Origin: Candidatus Poribacteria bacterium
GTDB taxonomy: Bacteria > Poribacteria > WGA-4E > JAJDTR01
Reading direction: 5' to 3'
Assembly (NCBI GenBank): GCA_028820655.1
Contig: JAPPIK010000024.1
Coordinates: 1 to 64,000 of the forward strand
DNA length: 64,000 nt
In this document: piece by piece, positions 8,557-18,670 of the stretch
Numbering within the stretch: the stretch's first letter is position 1
Layout of the letters: every line of letters starts with the position of its first letter
Translations under genes and position numbers: made by a program
The notes under the pieces: model-generated
What the model saw: only the letters and a program-made list of their open reading frames with translations
What the model was told of the DNA's origin: nothing
The model's database searches: none

Positions 8557-9975
8557 TTAGCCTACAGAACCTTCCATCTGGAGTTGGATCAGGCGATTCA
8601 TCTCCACCGCGTACTCCATCGGAAGCTCCTTTATGAGCGGATCGATGAACCCGTTTACAATCATGGTTGACGCCGCTTCCTCGGAAAGCCCGCGGCTCAT
8701 CAGATAGAAAAGCTGCTCCTCGCCAATCTTGCTCACGTGCGCTTCGTGCTCAATGCTCACGTCGTTTTCGCCAATCTCAATGACCGGATAGGTATCGGAC
8801 CGGGAATCTTCATCAAGAATAAGGGCATCGCACACAACATGGGATTTACACCCCTTCGCGCGCTTTGCCACGTCGACCCAACCGCGATAGCTGGAGACGC
8901 CGCCATCCTTGCTGATTGACTTGGAGGTAATTCGCGAGGTGGTGTGCGGCGCACAGTGGAAGACCTTGCCACCCGCGTCCTGATGTTGTCCGCTGCTTGC
9001 GAAAGCGATTGAGAGAATCTCGCCGCGCGCCCCCGGCTCCATCATGTAGATGCTGGGATACTTCATCGTGAGTTTGGAGCCCAAGTTGCCGTCGATCCAT
9101 TCCATGTGTGCATCCTCGTAAGCGACTGCTCGCTTGGTGACAAGGTTGTACACGTTATTCGCCCAATTCTGGATGGTGGTGTAGCGGACACGCGATCCCT
9201 TCTTACAGATGATTTCGACAACGGCGCTGTGCAGCGATTCGCTGGAAAATGTCGGTGCGGTACATCCTTCGACATAGTGCACTTCCGCCCCTTCGTCGGC
9301 GATAATGAGGGTACGTTCAAATTGCCCCATGTTCTCGGTATTGATGCGGAAATACGCTTGCAACGGGTAGTTGACTTTGACGCCGGGCGGGACGTAGATA
9401 AAACTGCCGCCGCTCCAAACGGCGCTGTTAAGCGCGGCAAACTGATTGTCCGCGGAGGGAATCACCGTGCCGAAGTATTCTTTCACCAAATCGGGGTGTT
9501 CGCGCAGAGCGGTATCGGTATCGAGAAAGACAACGCCGATGCTGTCGAGTTCCTTCTCCATGTTGTGGTAAACCACTTCAGAGTCGTATTGCGCACCGAC
9601 GCCGGCGAGGAATTTGCGTTCAGCTTCGGGAATGCCGAGCCGATCGAACGTCTTCTTGATGTCGTCGGGCACATCATCCCAACTCCGCTCGCTACGATCA
9701 GAGGCTTTGACGTAGTAGTAAATATCGTCGAAGTCAAGTTCGGATAGGTCGCCGCCCCATTTCGTCATCGGCTTCTGCCTGAAGATTTCGTAGGCTTTCA
9801 GGCGGTATTGCCGCATCCAATCCGGTTCTCCCTTGATGTCGCACATCTGATTGATGATTTCGGGGTCGAGACCCTTTCGTGATTTGAAAACCGGTTTGAC
9901 ATCATCGTGAAAACCGTATTTATAGTCGCTGCTGATGCCTAGGTTATCTTGAGTCGCCTTTTCTGGAGCTGCCAT
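8557..9975 (-). CDS. sufB: SufB subunit of the SufBCD Fe-S assembly complex
   Basis: 472-residue SufB, the scaffold where the nascent cluster forms. Highly conserved segments are visible: [60 protein letters not shown] and the ending [21 protein letters not shown]. The Cys and His/Glu residues that bind sulfur and the cluster lie in the beta-helix core ([14 protein letters not shown] region). AAAGGA lies 8 bases before the ATG. It follows sufC in the usual sufC-sufB-sufD order. Confidence 0.95.
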   Translation of the reverse strand: MAAPEKATQDNLGISSDYKYGFHDDVKPVFKSRKGLDPEIINQMCDIKGEPDWMRQYRLKAYEIFRQKPMTKWGGDLSELDFDDIYYYVKASDRSERSWDDVPDDIKKTFDRLGIPEAERKFLAGVGAQYDSEVVYHNMEKELDSIGVVFLDTDTALREHPDLVKEYFGTVIPSADNQFAALNSAVWSGGSFIYVPPGVKVNYPLQAYFRINTENMGQFERTLIIADEGAEVHYVEGCTAPTFSSESLHSAVVEIICKKGSRVRYTTIQNWANNVYNLVTKRAVAYEDAHMEWIDGNLGSKLTMKYPSIYMMEPGARGEILSIAFASSGQHQDAGGKVFHCAPHTTSRITSKSISKDGGVSSYRGWVDVAKRAKGCKSHVVCDALILDEDSRSDTYPVIEIGENDVSIEHEAHVSKIGEEQLFYLMSRGLSEEAASTMIVNGFIDPLIKELPMEYAVEMNRLIQLQMEGSVG

Positions 9976-10068
9976 AGTATTTTTCCTTTATCGCGCGATC
10001 TATTTCATATGATTCGTAACGAGTGTTTTTACACACCGCGATTACGTTTTGTTCCTTGCAATTTCGGT

Positions 10069-10902
10069 CTAGCCTCGGAAAGCGCTCGATTCTTCCGCTT
10101 CGCCGTCAGTTTCCGGCACTGTCTCCGCGATTCCGTATTTTTCGCGTATCGGATCGTATCCCTTTTCCTCCAACAGTTCGGCGAGTTCCCAACCCCCGGA
10201 TTCGACGATTCTGCCGTCCAGCAGAACGTGCACATATTCGGGGCGGATATAGTTTAGGAGGCGCGGGTAGTGCGTGATGATTAGGACTCCCAAGTTGGGT
10301 CCTATCAACTGGTTCACGCTTTCACCAACGATGCGGACGGCGTCAATATCCAATCCGGAGTCCGTCTCATCAAGAATCGCCACCTTTGGTTCGAGCATCG
10401 CGAGTTGCAGAATCTCTGCTCTCTTTTTCTCCCCGCCCGAAAAGCCGTCGTTAAGATACCGCCGAGCGAAGGATTCATCGACACCCAATTGCTTCATCTT
10501 TGCCCGAAGTTCGCGGCGAAATTCGCGCATGGGAATCAACTCGGTAGTTTCGCTTCCGTTTGAACTTTCCGAGCGCACGGAACTCACCGCCATACGGAGG
10601 AAATTCGCCATGGTAACGCCTGGGATCGCCGTCGGGTACTGAAAGGCAAGAAATAGTCCAAGCCTCGCACGCTCGTTCGATTCCAACTCAAGGATGGGCG
10701 TACCGTTGAAAGTAACCGTGCCGTTGTCCACTTCGTAGTGCGGGTGCCCCATCAGCGCGTTGGAGAGGGTGCTTTTGCCCGACCCGTTGGGTCCCATGAG
10801 TGCGTGGATCTCTCCCTGCTTAATCCTGAGATTAAGCCCCTTGATAATCGGTTTGTCTTCCACGCTCACGTGTAAATCTTCAATGACTAACTCATCACTC
10901 AT
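10069..10902 (-). CDS. sufC: SufC ATPase of the SufBCD complex
   Basis: ABC-type ATPase of 277 residues that drives SufB-SufD rearrangement. Walker A is GPNGSGKST, the signature is FSGGEKKRAEI, Walker B is VAILDETDSGLDID and the H-loop is LIITHY. Residues about 255-277 form an acidic tail (ETDGEAEESS) not found in typical SufC of about 250 residues. It is the first suf gene of the cluster, 65 bases after moaA, so read-through from moaA is possible. Confidence 0.95.
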   Translation of the reverse strand: MSDELVIEDLHVSVEDKPIIKGLNLRIKQGEIHALMGPNGSGKSTLSNALMGHPHYEVDNGTVTFNGTPILELESNERARLGLFLAFQYPTAIPGVTMANFLRMAVSSVRSESSNGSETTELIPMREFRRELRAKMKQLGVDESFARRYLNDGFSGGEKKRAEILQLAMLEPKVAILDETDSGLDIDAVRIVGESVNQLIGPNLGVLIITHYPRLLNYIRPEYVHVLLDGRIVESGGWELAELLEEKGYDPIREKYGIAETVPETDGEAEESSAFRG

Positions 10903-10967
10903 CGTCTCGCGTAAATCCCTTCACAGTTCTACAATTTAGTTTCTCTTCAGAATTCGCCGAGGTGCGG

Positions 10968-11963
10968 TTATCCCCCAATCCTCGACATATTGCGCTCCGG
11001 TTTGATAAAATCGGCGGCGTTTATCTTGTGCCCGGGGCCTTTGGCTTTCACCGCATCCACAATCAAGTCGGCTATCACGCCGTCGGGAGCGCCGGCGCGC
11101 AGATGCATCAATAAATCGGTTTCCGTCAACGAAAACAGGCACGTCCGGAACTTCCCGTCGGAAGTTAAACGAACCCGATTGCATTGGTCACAAAACGGCT
11201 CGCTTACGGAGGCGATGATGCCGATTTCACCGCCGTTGTCTCTGAAACGGTAACACTTTGCCGTGTCGTGCTTGCGGTCGCCGTCGTTTGGAATCGGCTC
11301 AAGGGGGAAGACGGCGTTAATTTTGCCCACAATTTCTTCGCCGGGAATAAACATATCCTTTCCCCAGATGTCGTCCGCGTCCAAGGGCATAAACTCGATG
11401 AAACGAAGTTGATAGGAATTCTCCCGAGCAAACGACGCCAAGTCGACGATTTCGTCGTCGGAGAACCCGCGCAGCGGCACGGCGTTGACCTTGATCGGGT
11501 CAAACCCACAGCGCTTCGCCTCGCGCAGCCCCTCCAGCACTTTGGAGAGCACCTTTCGGCGCGTCATCCGCTCAAATTTCGCTTCGTTCAGTGTGTCGAG
11601 ACTAACGTTGATACGGCGAAGCCCGGCATCGTAGAGCGCACCCGCCTGTTTAATCAAGCCGATGCCGTTCGTTGTCAAGCTAATGTCCTTCAACCCCTCG
11701 ATTTGGCTGAGTCGGCTGATAAGTTCCGGAACGCCGCGGCGAACCAGCGGTTCACCGCCGGTAACTCTGACCTTGCGGACACCCAAATCGGCAAAGATGC
11801 GGGCAAGGTGGACAATTTCGTCAAACGTCATCACCTCCTCATCTTCCATAAACTCCATGTCTTCCGGCATGCAGTAGACGCAACGAAAGTTGCATTGGTC
11901 GGTTATGGAGATGCGCAGGTTGGTGTGCACGCGGTTGAAATTGTCGATTAAGCACGATTCCAT
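10968..11963 (-). CDS. moaA: GTP 3',8-cyclase MoaA
   Basis: 331-residue radical SAM enzyme for the first step of molybdenum cofactor synthesis (GTP to 3',8-cyclo-GTP). The N-terminal radical SAM cluster motif is CNFRCVYC. The second cluster is bound by CDQCNRVRLTSDGKFRTC, and the protein ends with the conserved double glycine (SRIGG) needed for activity. TGGEPLVRRG is the SAM-binding GGEP. No other moa genes are in the window; it precedes the suf genes, which fits its need for two [4Fe-4S] clusters. A weak candidate promoter (TTGCGT, 17 bases, TATCAT) lies upstream. Confidence 0.95.
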   Translation of the reverse strand: MESCLIDNFNRVHTNLRISITDQCNFRCVYCMPEDMEFMEDEEVMTFDEIVHLARIFADLGVRKVRVTGGEPLVRRGVPELISRLSQIEGLKDISLTTNGIGLIKQAGALYDAGLRRINVSLDTLNEAKFERMTRRKVLSKVLEGLREAKRCGFDPIKVNAVPLRGFSDDEIVDLASFARENSYQLRFIEFMPLDADDIWGKDMFIPGEEIVGKINAVFPLEPIPNDGDRKHDTAKCYRFRDNGGEIGIIASVSEPFCDQCNRVRLTSDGKFRTCLFSLTETDLLMHLRAGAPDGVIADLIVDAVKAKGPGHKINAADFIKPERNMSRIGG

Positions 11964-12880
11964 AGCGTCGCGGTATGAGCCTGAAGGCGTATAATAAGCT
12001 TCGATTCATGCCGGTTATTCTTCGTCTTTCGGCAAGGATATGATATCACAGGGCATTACCCGACGCAAGTTTATTATGCCAAATGCCTTATAAAAGAACG
12101 GACTGACGCGGGACCCGGGTAGAAGCCTTTGCGACGGGGAAGCAGATTGCTGATCGTGCCACAATGCATTCATAGGCTGCTAAGACTTCTAGGTGAGTTC
12201 TGTCGCAGTCGTTATTGGTTGCCGTGATCTATTTTTTCATTTGACCCTAACCGTGCGGTTGATACGGCACAGGTTAACGGGCGGGGTGACCCCGCCTACG
12301 GTGCCACAGGTGGCTCTTTTAAATGGTCAGTTGAACGTTTCTATGACCGTCCCCCTGAAAAAATTGTCGCAGTTAATGCGTTTCGGCTCGAAAAGGGCGT
12401 CGAAGCGCGTCGTAGCTTGGCTTCGTGCGGGATTTTTTTTCGTGATTGGAGAGCGCGAAATAGTGCGATATACTGCGAATATAGCTTTGACCCCTCTCTC
12501 CGCAGCGCTGAAAAGTGAGCCGTAAAACCGTGTCAAGCGCTATGAAAGGACTCCTCCGAGATTCACTGATATCCCACGTATAACGGCACTGAATAAGGGC
12601 TAGACGAATCGAATAGTATAGATGGATTGGAAGCAGATTTGACATTTTATCCTGTGATTTTACCTATTATCGTGGAAAAAATGGCGCGCGAAGGTGACCA
12701 GATTCTGCCTTCAGAGCAACGATCTTGAGGCGTTTCGTATTCTTCAATTGCGGAAGCTTTAGCAGCGCCGGGACGGTAGCCGCGTCGGTGAACAAGGTGC
12801 ATACGACACCCATTATATTTTAATCGCGGCGGCATGTCGCCGACAGGATTAGAGCCGCAGCAGACGTTAACCGGGCTTTA
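11964..12880. other. Long intergenic region with repeat fragments
   Basis: About 0.9 kb without a convincing gene. It holds a GC-rich hairpin repeat (GGCGGGGTgACCCCGCC, 12280-12296) preceded by sequence (ATTTGACCC...GGTTAACGGGCGGGGTGA) that also recurs at about 22565-22600. Short open frames here have no ribosome site or recognisable protein content. It may be degraded DNA or a non-coding region built of repeats. Confidence 0.5.
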
Positions 12881-13096
12881 TTATACTTTATATGTGTGTA
12901 GTATTTCAATCAAAAAAGCCCATACCGCCAAGGTTTGCTCGTAACGACCGATAATCGTCTGAGAATTCAGAGACACTGCTTCTTCGCTACCGGGGGTGGA
13001 CTTTATCGCTTCCAAAACTATTAGGACTATGCCTATAATAAGGAGCAAGCCCAGAAGAATTAAAACGAGGACTGCAAAAGCGGCGGACCGAATCAT
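12881..13096 (-). CDS. Small single-pass membrane protein, unknown
   Basis: 71 residues with one strong hydrophobic segment (residues about 5-28, AFAVLVLILLGLLLIIGIVL) and a short polar tail. AGGAAG lies about 8 bases upstream of the ATG, which supports translation. Tails of this kind are found in many small inner-membrane proteins; I recognise no family. Confidence 0.5.
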   Translation of the reverse strand: MIRSAAFAVLVLILLGLLLIIGIVLIVLEAIKSTPGSEEAVSLNSQTIIGRYEQTLAVWAFLIEILHTYKV

Positions 13097-13413
13097 CGCG
13101 GATCTTCCTGCATATTCAGGTTGGAGTTGAAACGCCGCTCCGAAGCGCGAATAAGCACATAGCAGAGTCGATACAGATTACCTCCATCTCCAATCAATTT
13201 CAATTCTTGGTCCTAGACATCGCCAATGTGCGAATGGATATATGTACTCGGAATCGTTTTTCCATCTCGTTAAAGAATACTGGATTCCGCTCATTACTTT
13301 GCTTGAACCCTGATGTCTTCCGGCTCTATGCTTCCAGGTTGACAATCAGCAATGAAAGTTCTTCCGCGGTTTGCGCATCATAGGTCAACTTAGTTGCGGC
13401 ACTGTATCCTTCG
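13097..13413. other. Intergenic, nothing recognised
   Basis: About 0.3 kb between the small membrane protein and the flippase-like gene. I see no gene, repeat copy or clear terminator. Confidence 0.4.
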
Positions 13414-14448
13414 TCAGACTTTCGGGGAGCTATCCTGTGCCAACAGGTGTCTGAGCATTATGACACCACCCACAGCAACACCGACATAAAGGGTAAAAGT
13501 ACGCCATAGCATGGTGAAAACTGCTTGAGATGCCTTGGGGATTATCTGTCCCATCAACCGCGCGGACGACAATTCAGCCACGCCGGATGCCCCGGGCGTC
13601 GGGGAAAAATAGAAAATTAGAAAGAGGATCATCTGAATGAAAATCGTCTGAATAAAAGGAACATCCAACCCCATCCCCTTCAACACGATGTAGGCGATGA
13701 AGAATTTGTTGAGATAAGTTACTGAACTTAGCACAAACGTTGCCAGAAGAGCCAACTTTCCCTTTGATACATATATCCTCATGATATCCTGATACTTCTT
13801 CACCGAATCAAAAAAGGCTTGTAATTTGCGGCTTTCCCGTAATTTCTTCAAAACGGGAATGACGCTCAAGAATCGTTTCGTGGCTTTTTCAAAGGTTTGC
13901 GGCTTGACGACTGCAACTGTAAATAACAGGATAACTGCAGAAAACACCAAGAGCGTGACTCGTGAGAGGAGTAGCAAAGACGGGTTCATAGCCGGCACAT
14001 GCCCGAAGAATATGAGATAAATGGCGCAGATGATCAGAAAAGAGATGGATCCAAGAAAGCTGATAATACTTGCCACAGTCGCTTCGGCAAACGGCATGCC
14101 ATTTTTATACAGCATGTATATCTGAGCGGCACCGCCGCCCGTTTGAGCCGGTGTAACCGCACCTAAGAATACATTGCTCAAATTCGCCTTTATGCAGGCC
14201 TTGAATTCAATCCGAGGAAAAACCTGAGTAGCAAGTACCAGGATACGCGTACCTCCCAGTAGCCAATCGAGCATGTTCAGTGCAAGGGCTACGATAAAAA
14301 ATGAGGGGTTGAGTCGAGTAAGGTACCGAATACTCTCGGTAACAGAGGTAAGAAGGAAGTTTAGAAGCAATCCCGCGATCGACAGTGCAATGAACCACTT
14401 CAGTCCTCGAATCGCGGTACGTGATGAAATGCGTTTTTCACCGGACAT
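13414..14448 (-). CDS. Flippase-like / lysylphosphatidylglycerol synthase TM-domain protein (UPF0104)
   Basis: 344-residue integral membrane protein with about eight helices. The family's hallmarks are seen: an early Asn/Asp-rich loop followed by FKACIKANLSNVFLGAVTPAQTGGGAAQIYMLYKNG, the loop with the conserved PxxxGG motif, and later SPTPGASGVAE. Members of UPF0104 share the membrane domain of MprF and are thought to flip or bind lipid-linked substrates. Substrate and pathway are unknown. It ends in a short polar tail. The next upstream gene (a small acidic protein) starts 27 bases away, so both may be on one transcript. Confidence 0.82.
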   Translation of the reverse strand: MSGEKRISSRTAIRGLKWFIALSIAGLLLNFLLTSVTESIRYLTRLNPSFFIVALALNMLDWLLGGTRILVLATQVFPRIEFKACIKANLSNVFLGAVTPAQTGGGAAQIYMLYKNGMPFAEATVASIISFLGSISFLIICAIYLIFFGHVPAMNPSLLLLSRVTLLVFSAVILLFTVAVVKPQTFEKATKRFLSVIPVLKKLRESRKLQAFFDSVKKYQDIMRIYVSKGKLALLATFVLSSVTYLNKFFIAYIVLKGMGLDVPFIQTIFIQMILFLIFYFSPTPGASGVAELSSARLMGQIIPKASQAVFTMLWRTFTLYVGVAVGGVIMLRHLLAQDSSPKV

Positions 14449-14474
14449 AACTTTTGTGTTCCGGGCGATGATAG

Positions 14475-14750
14475 TTATGCCAAATAGTCGGCCAAGAGCC
14501 GATCCAACTCGCTTTCTTCGACGGAATCGCCTTCGTTGAGCCGTTCAAGAACGCCTTCGATAATCAGCTTCGCCTCATCACTCTGATGGCTCTGGATAAA
14601 GCCGTCGTAGAAATGCTCTCCCGCAAACGCACGGTCGATTTCTTTATCCTTGTCGTGATCTTCCAATTCAGTGAAGTACACTACATGGTAGCGCTCACCA
14701 TAGGCGCCCTCTTTATAAATTTCAAACATTATTTTGTCTGATTCCAGCAC
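14475..14750 (-). CDS. Small acidic protein, unknown
   Basis: 91 residues starting at GTG, with GGAGGAG placed 4-7 bases before it; an ATG seven codons in (MFEIYKEGAYGERYHVVYF) is an alternative. The first half reads as beta strands, the second as acidic helices (IDRAFAGEHFYDGF; LDRLLADYL). No family recognised. Located between the flippase-like gene and the activase gene, same strand. Confidence 0.6.
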   Translation of the reverse strand: MLESDKIMFEIYKEGAYGERYHVVYFTELEDHDKDKEIDRAFAGEHFYDGFIQSHQSDEAKLIIEGVLERLNEGDSVEESELDRLLADYLA

Positions 14751-14930
14751 TTCTCTCCTCCAAACAGATAAGTCGGCGGCGTCTCTAGCAGAGGCGGCAT
14801 GTGATGGCGATCGGTAGATGTTTCATCTCACAGATTGAGAATCTAAGCCCAAAAGATAAACGACCGAAGACAGGACTTGAACAACCCGCCCCACCTTCGG
14901 TCTATTGAATCCAAGAAATCAACGCGAGTT

Positions 14931-17900
14931 TCAGACGTTGACATTTGAACCGCTGCGTTTCTTTTCCGGTTGGGGATCCATCGGAAGCGTTCCTACTGCG
15001 GCAATGGTCGTCTCCGTTTCACGATCCGCATCCAACTGGCGTCTAAGTTCCGTTTCATATTCAACGAGTTGTTGGTCAATCGTCTGCTCTTTTTCCGCCT
15101 TCTTGACCATATCCTCCCTATACCGCCTTAGGAAATAATCGATCGTTTCGACACGGATCTTGATGGAACCGGTCGGCTTATTCTCATCAATATCCTTGAA
15201 GCAGAAATACGGTGTGCCGGAGTTCTGCACGACCTCCTCGACAACTGTATAGATGGGCGCATCGTGCCCGCACTTGAAGTTTGAGAGTTCGAGCGCGACC
15301 AAATTTGGATGACGCGCGATATATTTCGCCGCCCAAACCTTGATGCTGGTGTTCTCGCTATAAGAATTCTTCCATGCGTCCGCGATGTCCATTGGATCTG
15401 AAATCGCTCCCGCCCGCACCTCGTCTCCGAAAAGTTTCTCCAGAATGTCATCATCGATTGGGAGACTGTCCTGCGTGAGGATGGGGTAACCAAGTTTCTG
15501 AAACTCTGCCAAGATTTCGTGACAGATACCGGGGTCATTGTGATACGGCCTGCCGAGCAGCACGATGCCCAGGCGATTCTCCGCTTCAAGCTGGTCGATA
15601 ACCTTGCGTCCCGATCCTCGCAGCATGACGTTTTGGTACTGGTCAAGCGCTTTATAACCGGCTTCAACGGCTCTTTGGTTTTCCGCCTCGGAAAGCCCAA
15701 ACACATCCTTAAACTGCTCATACATCTGTCGTTCAAACAGTTGCGGTTCGCTGAGGTTGACAAAGGTATCAAAGAGTTGTGTCCCCATCTCGGCGAACAG
15801 GTCTCCCTCTTTTGTGAATGCCGCTTTCACGGCAGCCGGTGTGGTGGAGACCGTAGGGCAGGATCGGCAACCTTGGGTGCCGACCAGATCCGAAGGTAGG
15901 CAATCAATCATCGGGAAAAAGATGAAATCGAGCGGTTTCTTCTTGTGATGTGTATGAAGCAGATTATGAACATGCGGAATGGCGACCTTCGATGGAAAAC
16001 ACGGGTCAATCGAGCCGCGTTTGGCGCCCTCTTTGTACATCTCCTCAGAGGTATAGTCCGAGTAAACGAGGTTACGCGGTTTCAGACCCAAACTCTCAAA
16101 GTATGCGCTGAAGACCGGGTTCATTGAGTACATGTTAAGCACCCGCGGGATACCGATACGAATTTCTTCGCGTTTCTTCATCAAGGCTGCGCGCTGTTTT
16201 TGTGCTTTGGTGATGGTCACTTTCGGAAGCGAATCGGCAGCCGAATCAGGCTTGAACGACTTAAAAATCGCTGTCGCAGCGATTTCCTGCATATTGGGAT
16301 ATGCTCCTTTGGCATCGTCCATCCCTTTCTTGATGACCTTCATTGCTTCTACGTCCTCAACAAGCCCGCGTTCACAGGAATTTCCGACGATGAGACGTTT
16401 GGCACCATCCAAGAGAGGTATCTTGGACTTTCGGGGCGGTTCCGCTTCAGCGGTGCCCGAACCGACGTTCACATCAATAAAGGTCCGCAAACATTTGTTC
16501 TTGCAGAAGAAGCAGCGTGTGTTCTCGTTACGGTGTGTCGTGTAGGAGATCTCATTGACAGCGTCAAGCCCTATAAAACTCGTTTCTCTGCCATTTTCCC
16601 ACAGGCGCACCGCTTCAATGGCTGCCCCGATAGCACCCGATTCACCACAGTGCTCGTGCACAACGACTCTAGGCTGAACATCTTTGCCCTTGAAACGCGA
16701 TTCAATAAAATCCACCTGCGTTTTGACCGCCGCGAGATTCTTTTGCGTGCCGCCCTGCAGCACGAAATTACTGCCCAAGGCTGCAAGATTGGGAATCTGC
16801 GCCACGTACAGCCAGATGTTCTTGGGGAGAACCGCCGCCAAACCCGCCATAATCTCCTCAGGTTTCCAACCTTGCCGTTGAAAGTCCACGATGTCCGACT
16901 GCATGAAGACCGCACACCCGTAACCGAATGTGGGCATAGTCTCCGCCGCGAAGGCAGTATCGGCGTATTCCTCTACCGGGATACCGAAGCCTGCCGATGT
17001 TGATTGCAGGAAGTAGCCGTTGCCCGCGGAACACTGCGTGTTGAGTTTGAAGTCCTTGACCTGACGGTTCTTGAGGACGATGATTTTGATGTCTTGTCCG
17101 CCGACATCGCAGATGACATCCACATCGTCGTAGAACCTAAGCGCGGACTCTGTGTGAGCCACCGTTTCAACCAACGCCACATCGGCGCCAAGCACATCCT
17201 GTAGAATGTCCTTGGCGTAACCGGTCGTCCCAACACCCATCACCTTGAGTGTTGCGCCCGGCGATTCAACCTGTTGACGGAGCTGTTCCATTACCTCCAT
17301 CGTGTCTTCAATCGGATTGCCCTTGGAGAGCTGATAGGTCTTGACGAGGACATTACGGTCTTTGTCAAGGAGCGCCGCTTTTGTCGAAGTCGATCCTCCG
17401 TCGAGTCCAATGAAACCCTCAACAACCTGACCGGATTCAAATGTGGCAGGGATGAACTTCTTCTCTCTGTACCGCTCTTTGAAAGCGGCAAGTTCTTCTT
17501 CGCCGTCACTCAAGCCGGTCCCACCCATCTTGGCTTTTTCTTCAAGCCTGCCATACGTAATGTAGTGCTCCAGGTCCGTCGTTCCTATATAGGTGCCAAC
17601 GGTTTCATCTTCCTGTTTACCGAATTCCACCGCACCGATAGCTGCAAAGTATTGGGCGTTTTCGGGTACCTTGATAAGGTCTTTCGGGTCAACTCCTTCC
17701 GGCAGAGGATATTCCCTCTCCTCCCATATCTTGGGAATATTGTATTTCCACGCCTCCACCATGCCGCGAATATAAGTATTGGGACCGCCCAATAGCAGCA
17801 CTTCGGGACGCAACGTGTTACCACGCGTGAGCACTGACAGATTCTGCCCGACAATCGCCTCGAACAGGGACGCCATCAGTTGATCTTGAGGAACCCCCAT

Positions 17901-18470
17901 CTTTTGCAATGAGTTAATGTCGGTTTCTGCAAACACCCCGCACTTGCCCGCCACCGGGTGCAGTTTGATGTCGTAATATCCCTGATTGCAAAGTTCTTCC
18001 GCCGGAATCCGGAGTTTGGCGTTGACCTTATCAATCACTGCGCCTGTGCCACCTGCGCACTTATCATTCATCGAAGGGATTTTTTGCTTTTTTCCCGTGT
18101 CGGGATCTTCCTTGAAGATGATGATCTTGGCGTCCTGTCCGCCGAGTTCGATGACCGAGCCTGCAGCCGGGTAAAGCTTCTCGACGGCAAGCGAGACCGC
18201 ATTCACCTCTTGAACGAACTTCGCGCCGAGTCGAGGAGCGAGTGCATTGCCGCCGCTGCCGGTGATAAAAATGCGATACTGGCCAATCGGCAACTGACAG
18301 TCGTTCTCTATACTTTGAAGGAGTTCGAGCGTCTTTTCGGGCTGCTTGGTGTCATGACGCTGGTAATCCTGCCATACAATCTCATCCGTGGCAGGGTCGA
18401 CAACCACAGCCTTAACGGTTGTAGAGCCGACATCCATACCGATGTATAACTTCTCATGCTTTTTATTCAT
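14931..18470 (-). CDS. Acyl-CoA dehydratase activase-like protein (two BadF/BcrA ATPase domains + DUF2229)
   Basis: 1179-residue member of the 2-hydroxyacyl-CoA dehydratase activator group. Two ASKHA ATPase domains are seen: residues about 8-290 (IGMDVGSTTVKAVVVD, ELGGQDAKIIIF, NDKCAGGTGA with the [4Fe-4S] Cys, GKCGVFAETD) and about 350-620 (IGLDGGSTSTKAALLD, VGGQDIKIIVL, NTQCSAGNG, YGCAVFMQSD). A CxxC-like segment (CFFCKNKC) follows, then a DUF2229 region (IRIGIPRVLNMYSMNP...SIDPCFPSK). Activators use ATP to drive an electron into a dehydratase. In many bacteria this protein and the 642-residue one upstream form a single larger chain, so here the chain appears split. GAGGAGA lies 5 bases before the ATG. 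The physiological substrate is unknown. Confidence 0.88.
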   Translation of the reverse strand: MNKKHEKLYIGMDVGSTTVKAVVVDPATDEIVWQDYQRHDTKQPEKTLELLQSIENDCQLPIGQYRIFITGSGGNALAPRLGAKFVQEVNAVSLAVEKLYPAAGSVIELGGQDAKIIIFKEDPDTGKKQKIPSMNDKCAGGTGAVIDKVNAKLRIPAEELCNQGYYDIKLHPVAGKCGVFAETDINSLQKMGVPQDQLMASLFEAIVGQNLSVLTRGNTLRPEVLLLGGPNTYIRGMVEAWKYNIPKIWEEREYPLPEGVDPKDLIKVPENAQYFAAIGAVEFGKQEDETVGTYIGTTDLEHYITYGRLEEKAKMGGTGLSDGEEELAAFKERYREKKFIPATFESGQVVEGFIGLDGGSTSTKAALLDKDRNVLVKTYQLSKGNPIEDTMEVMEQLRQQVESPGATLKVMGVGTTGYAKDILQDVLGADVALVETVAHTESALRFYDDVDVICDVGGQDIKIIVLKNRQVKDFKLNTQCSAGNGYFLQSTSAGFGIPVEEYADTAFAAETMPTFGYGCAVFMQSDIVDFQRQGWKPEEIMAGLAAVLPKNIWLYVAQIPNLAALGSNFVLQGGTQKNLAAVKTQVDFIESRFKGKDVQPRVVVHEHCGESGAIGAAIEAVRLWENGRETSFIGLDAVNEISYTTHRNENTRCFFCKNKCLRTFIDVNVGSGTAEAEPPRKSKIPLLDGAKRLIVGNSCERGLVEDVEAMKVIKKGMDDAKGAYPNMQEIAATAIFKSFKPDSAADSLPKVTITKAQKQRAALMKKREEIRIGIPRVLNMYSMNPVFSAYFESLGLKPRNLVYSDYTSEEMYKEGAKRGSIDPCFPSKVAIPHVHNLLHTHHKKKPLDFIFFPMIDCLPSDLVGTQGCRSCPTVSTTPAAVKAAFTKEGDLFAEMGTQLFDTFVNLSEPQLFERQMYEQFKDVFGLSEAENQRAVEAGYKALDQYQNVMLRGSGRKVIDQLEAENRLGIVLLGRPYHNDPGICHEILAEFQKLGYPILTQDSLPIDDDILEKLFGDEVRAGAISDPMDIADAWKNSYSENTSIKVWAAKYIARHPNLVALELSNFKCGHDAPIYTVVEEVVQNSGTPYFCFKDIDENKPTGSIKIRVETIDYFLRRYREDMVKKAEKEQTIDQQLVEYETELRRQLDADRETETTIAAVGTLPMDPQPEKKRSGSNVNV

Positions 18471-18670
18471 CTGTGTCTCCTCGGTTGGACCGGAAAGAAC
18501 GGTCGAGATTTACGAGTTCCTGTATTTTCTAAGAAGATGATGGCTTAAAGTAACCCCATTATGCCGGACACGAAATTGGGAATGTAGTGCCTAGAAGGGA
18601 TTCAAAGAATCGAATCACTCTCACGACTTTTTCATCCCGGTAAGAGTTGCCGCTTACGAAAGCCACGGAC

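Noticed and set aside
11184-11951. Long open frame (255 codons) on the plus strand opposite moaA
   Set aside because: It is a shadow of moaA, without a ribosome site or recognisable protein motifs.
12193-12525. 110-codon frame in the long gap after moaA
   Set aside because: Spans a repeat hairpin, no ribosome site, no recognisable domain.
15128-15772. 214-codon frame inside the activase gene
   Set aside because: Out-of-frame shadow; the activase frame has conserved domains across the same bases.
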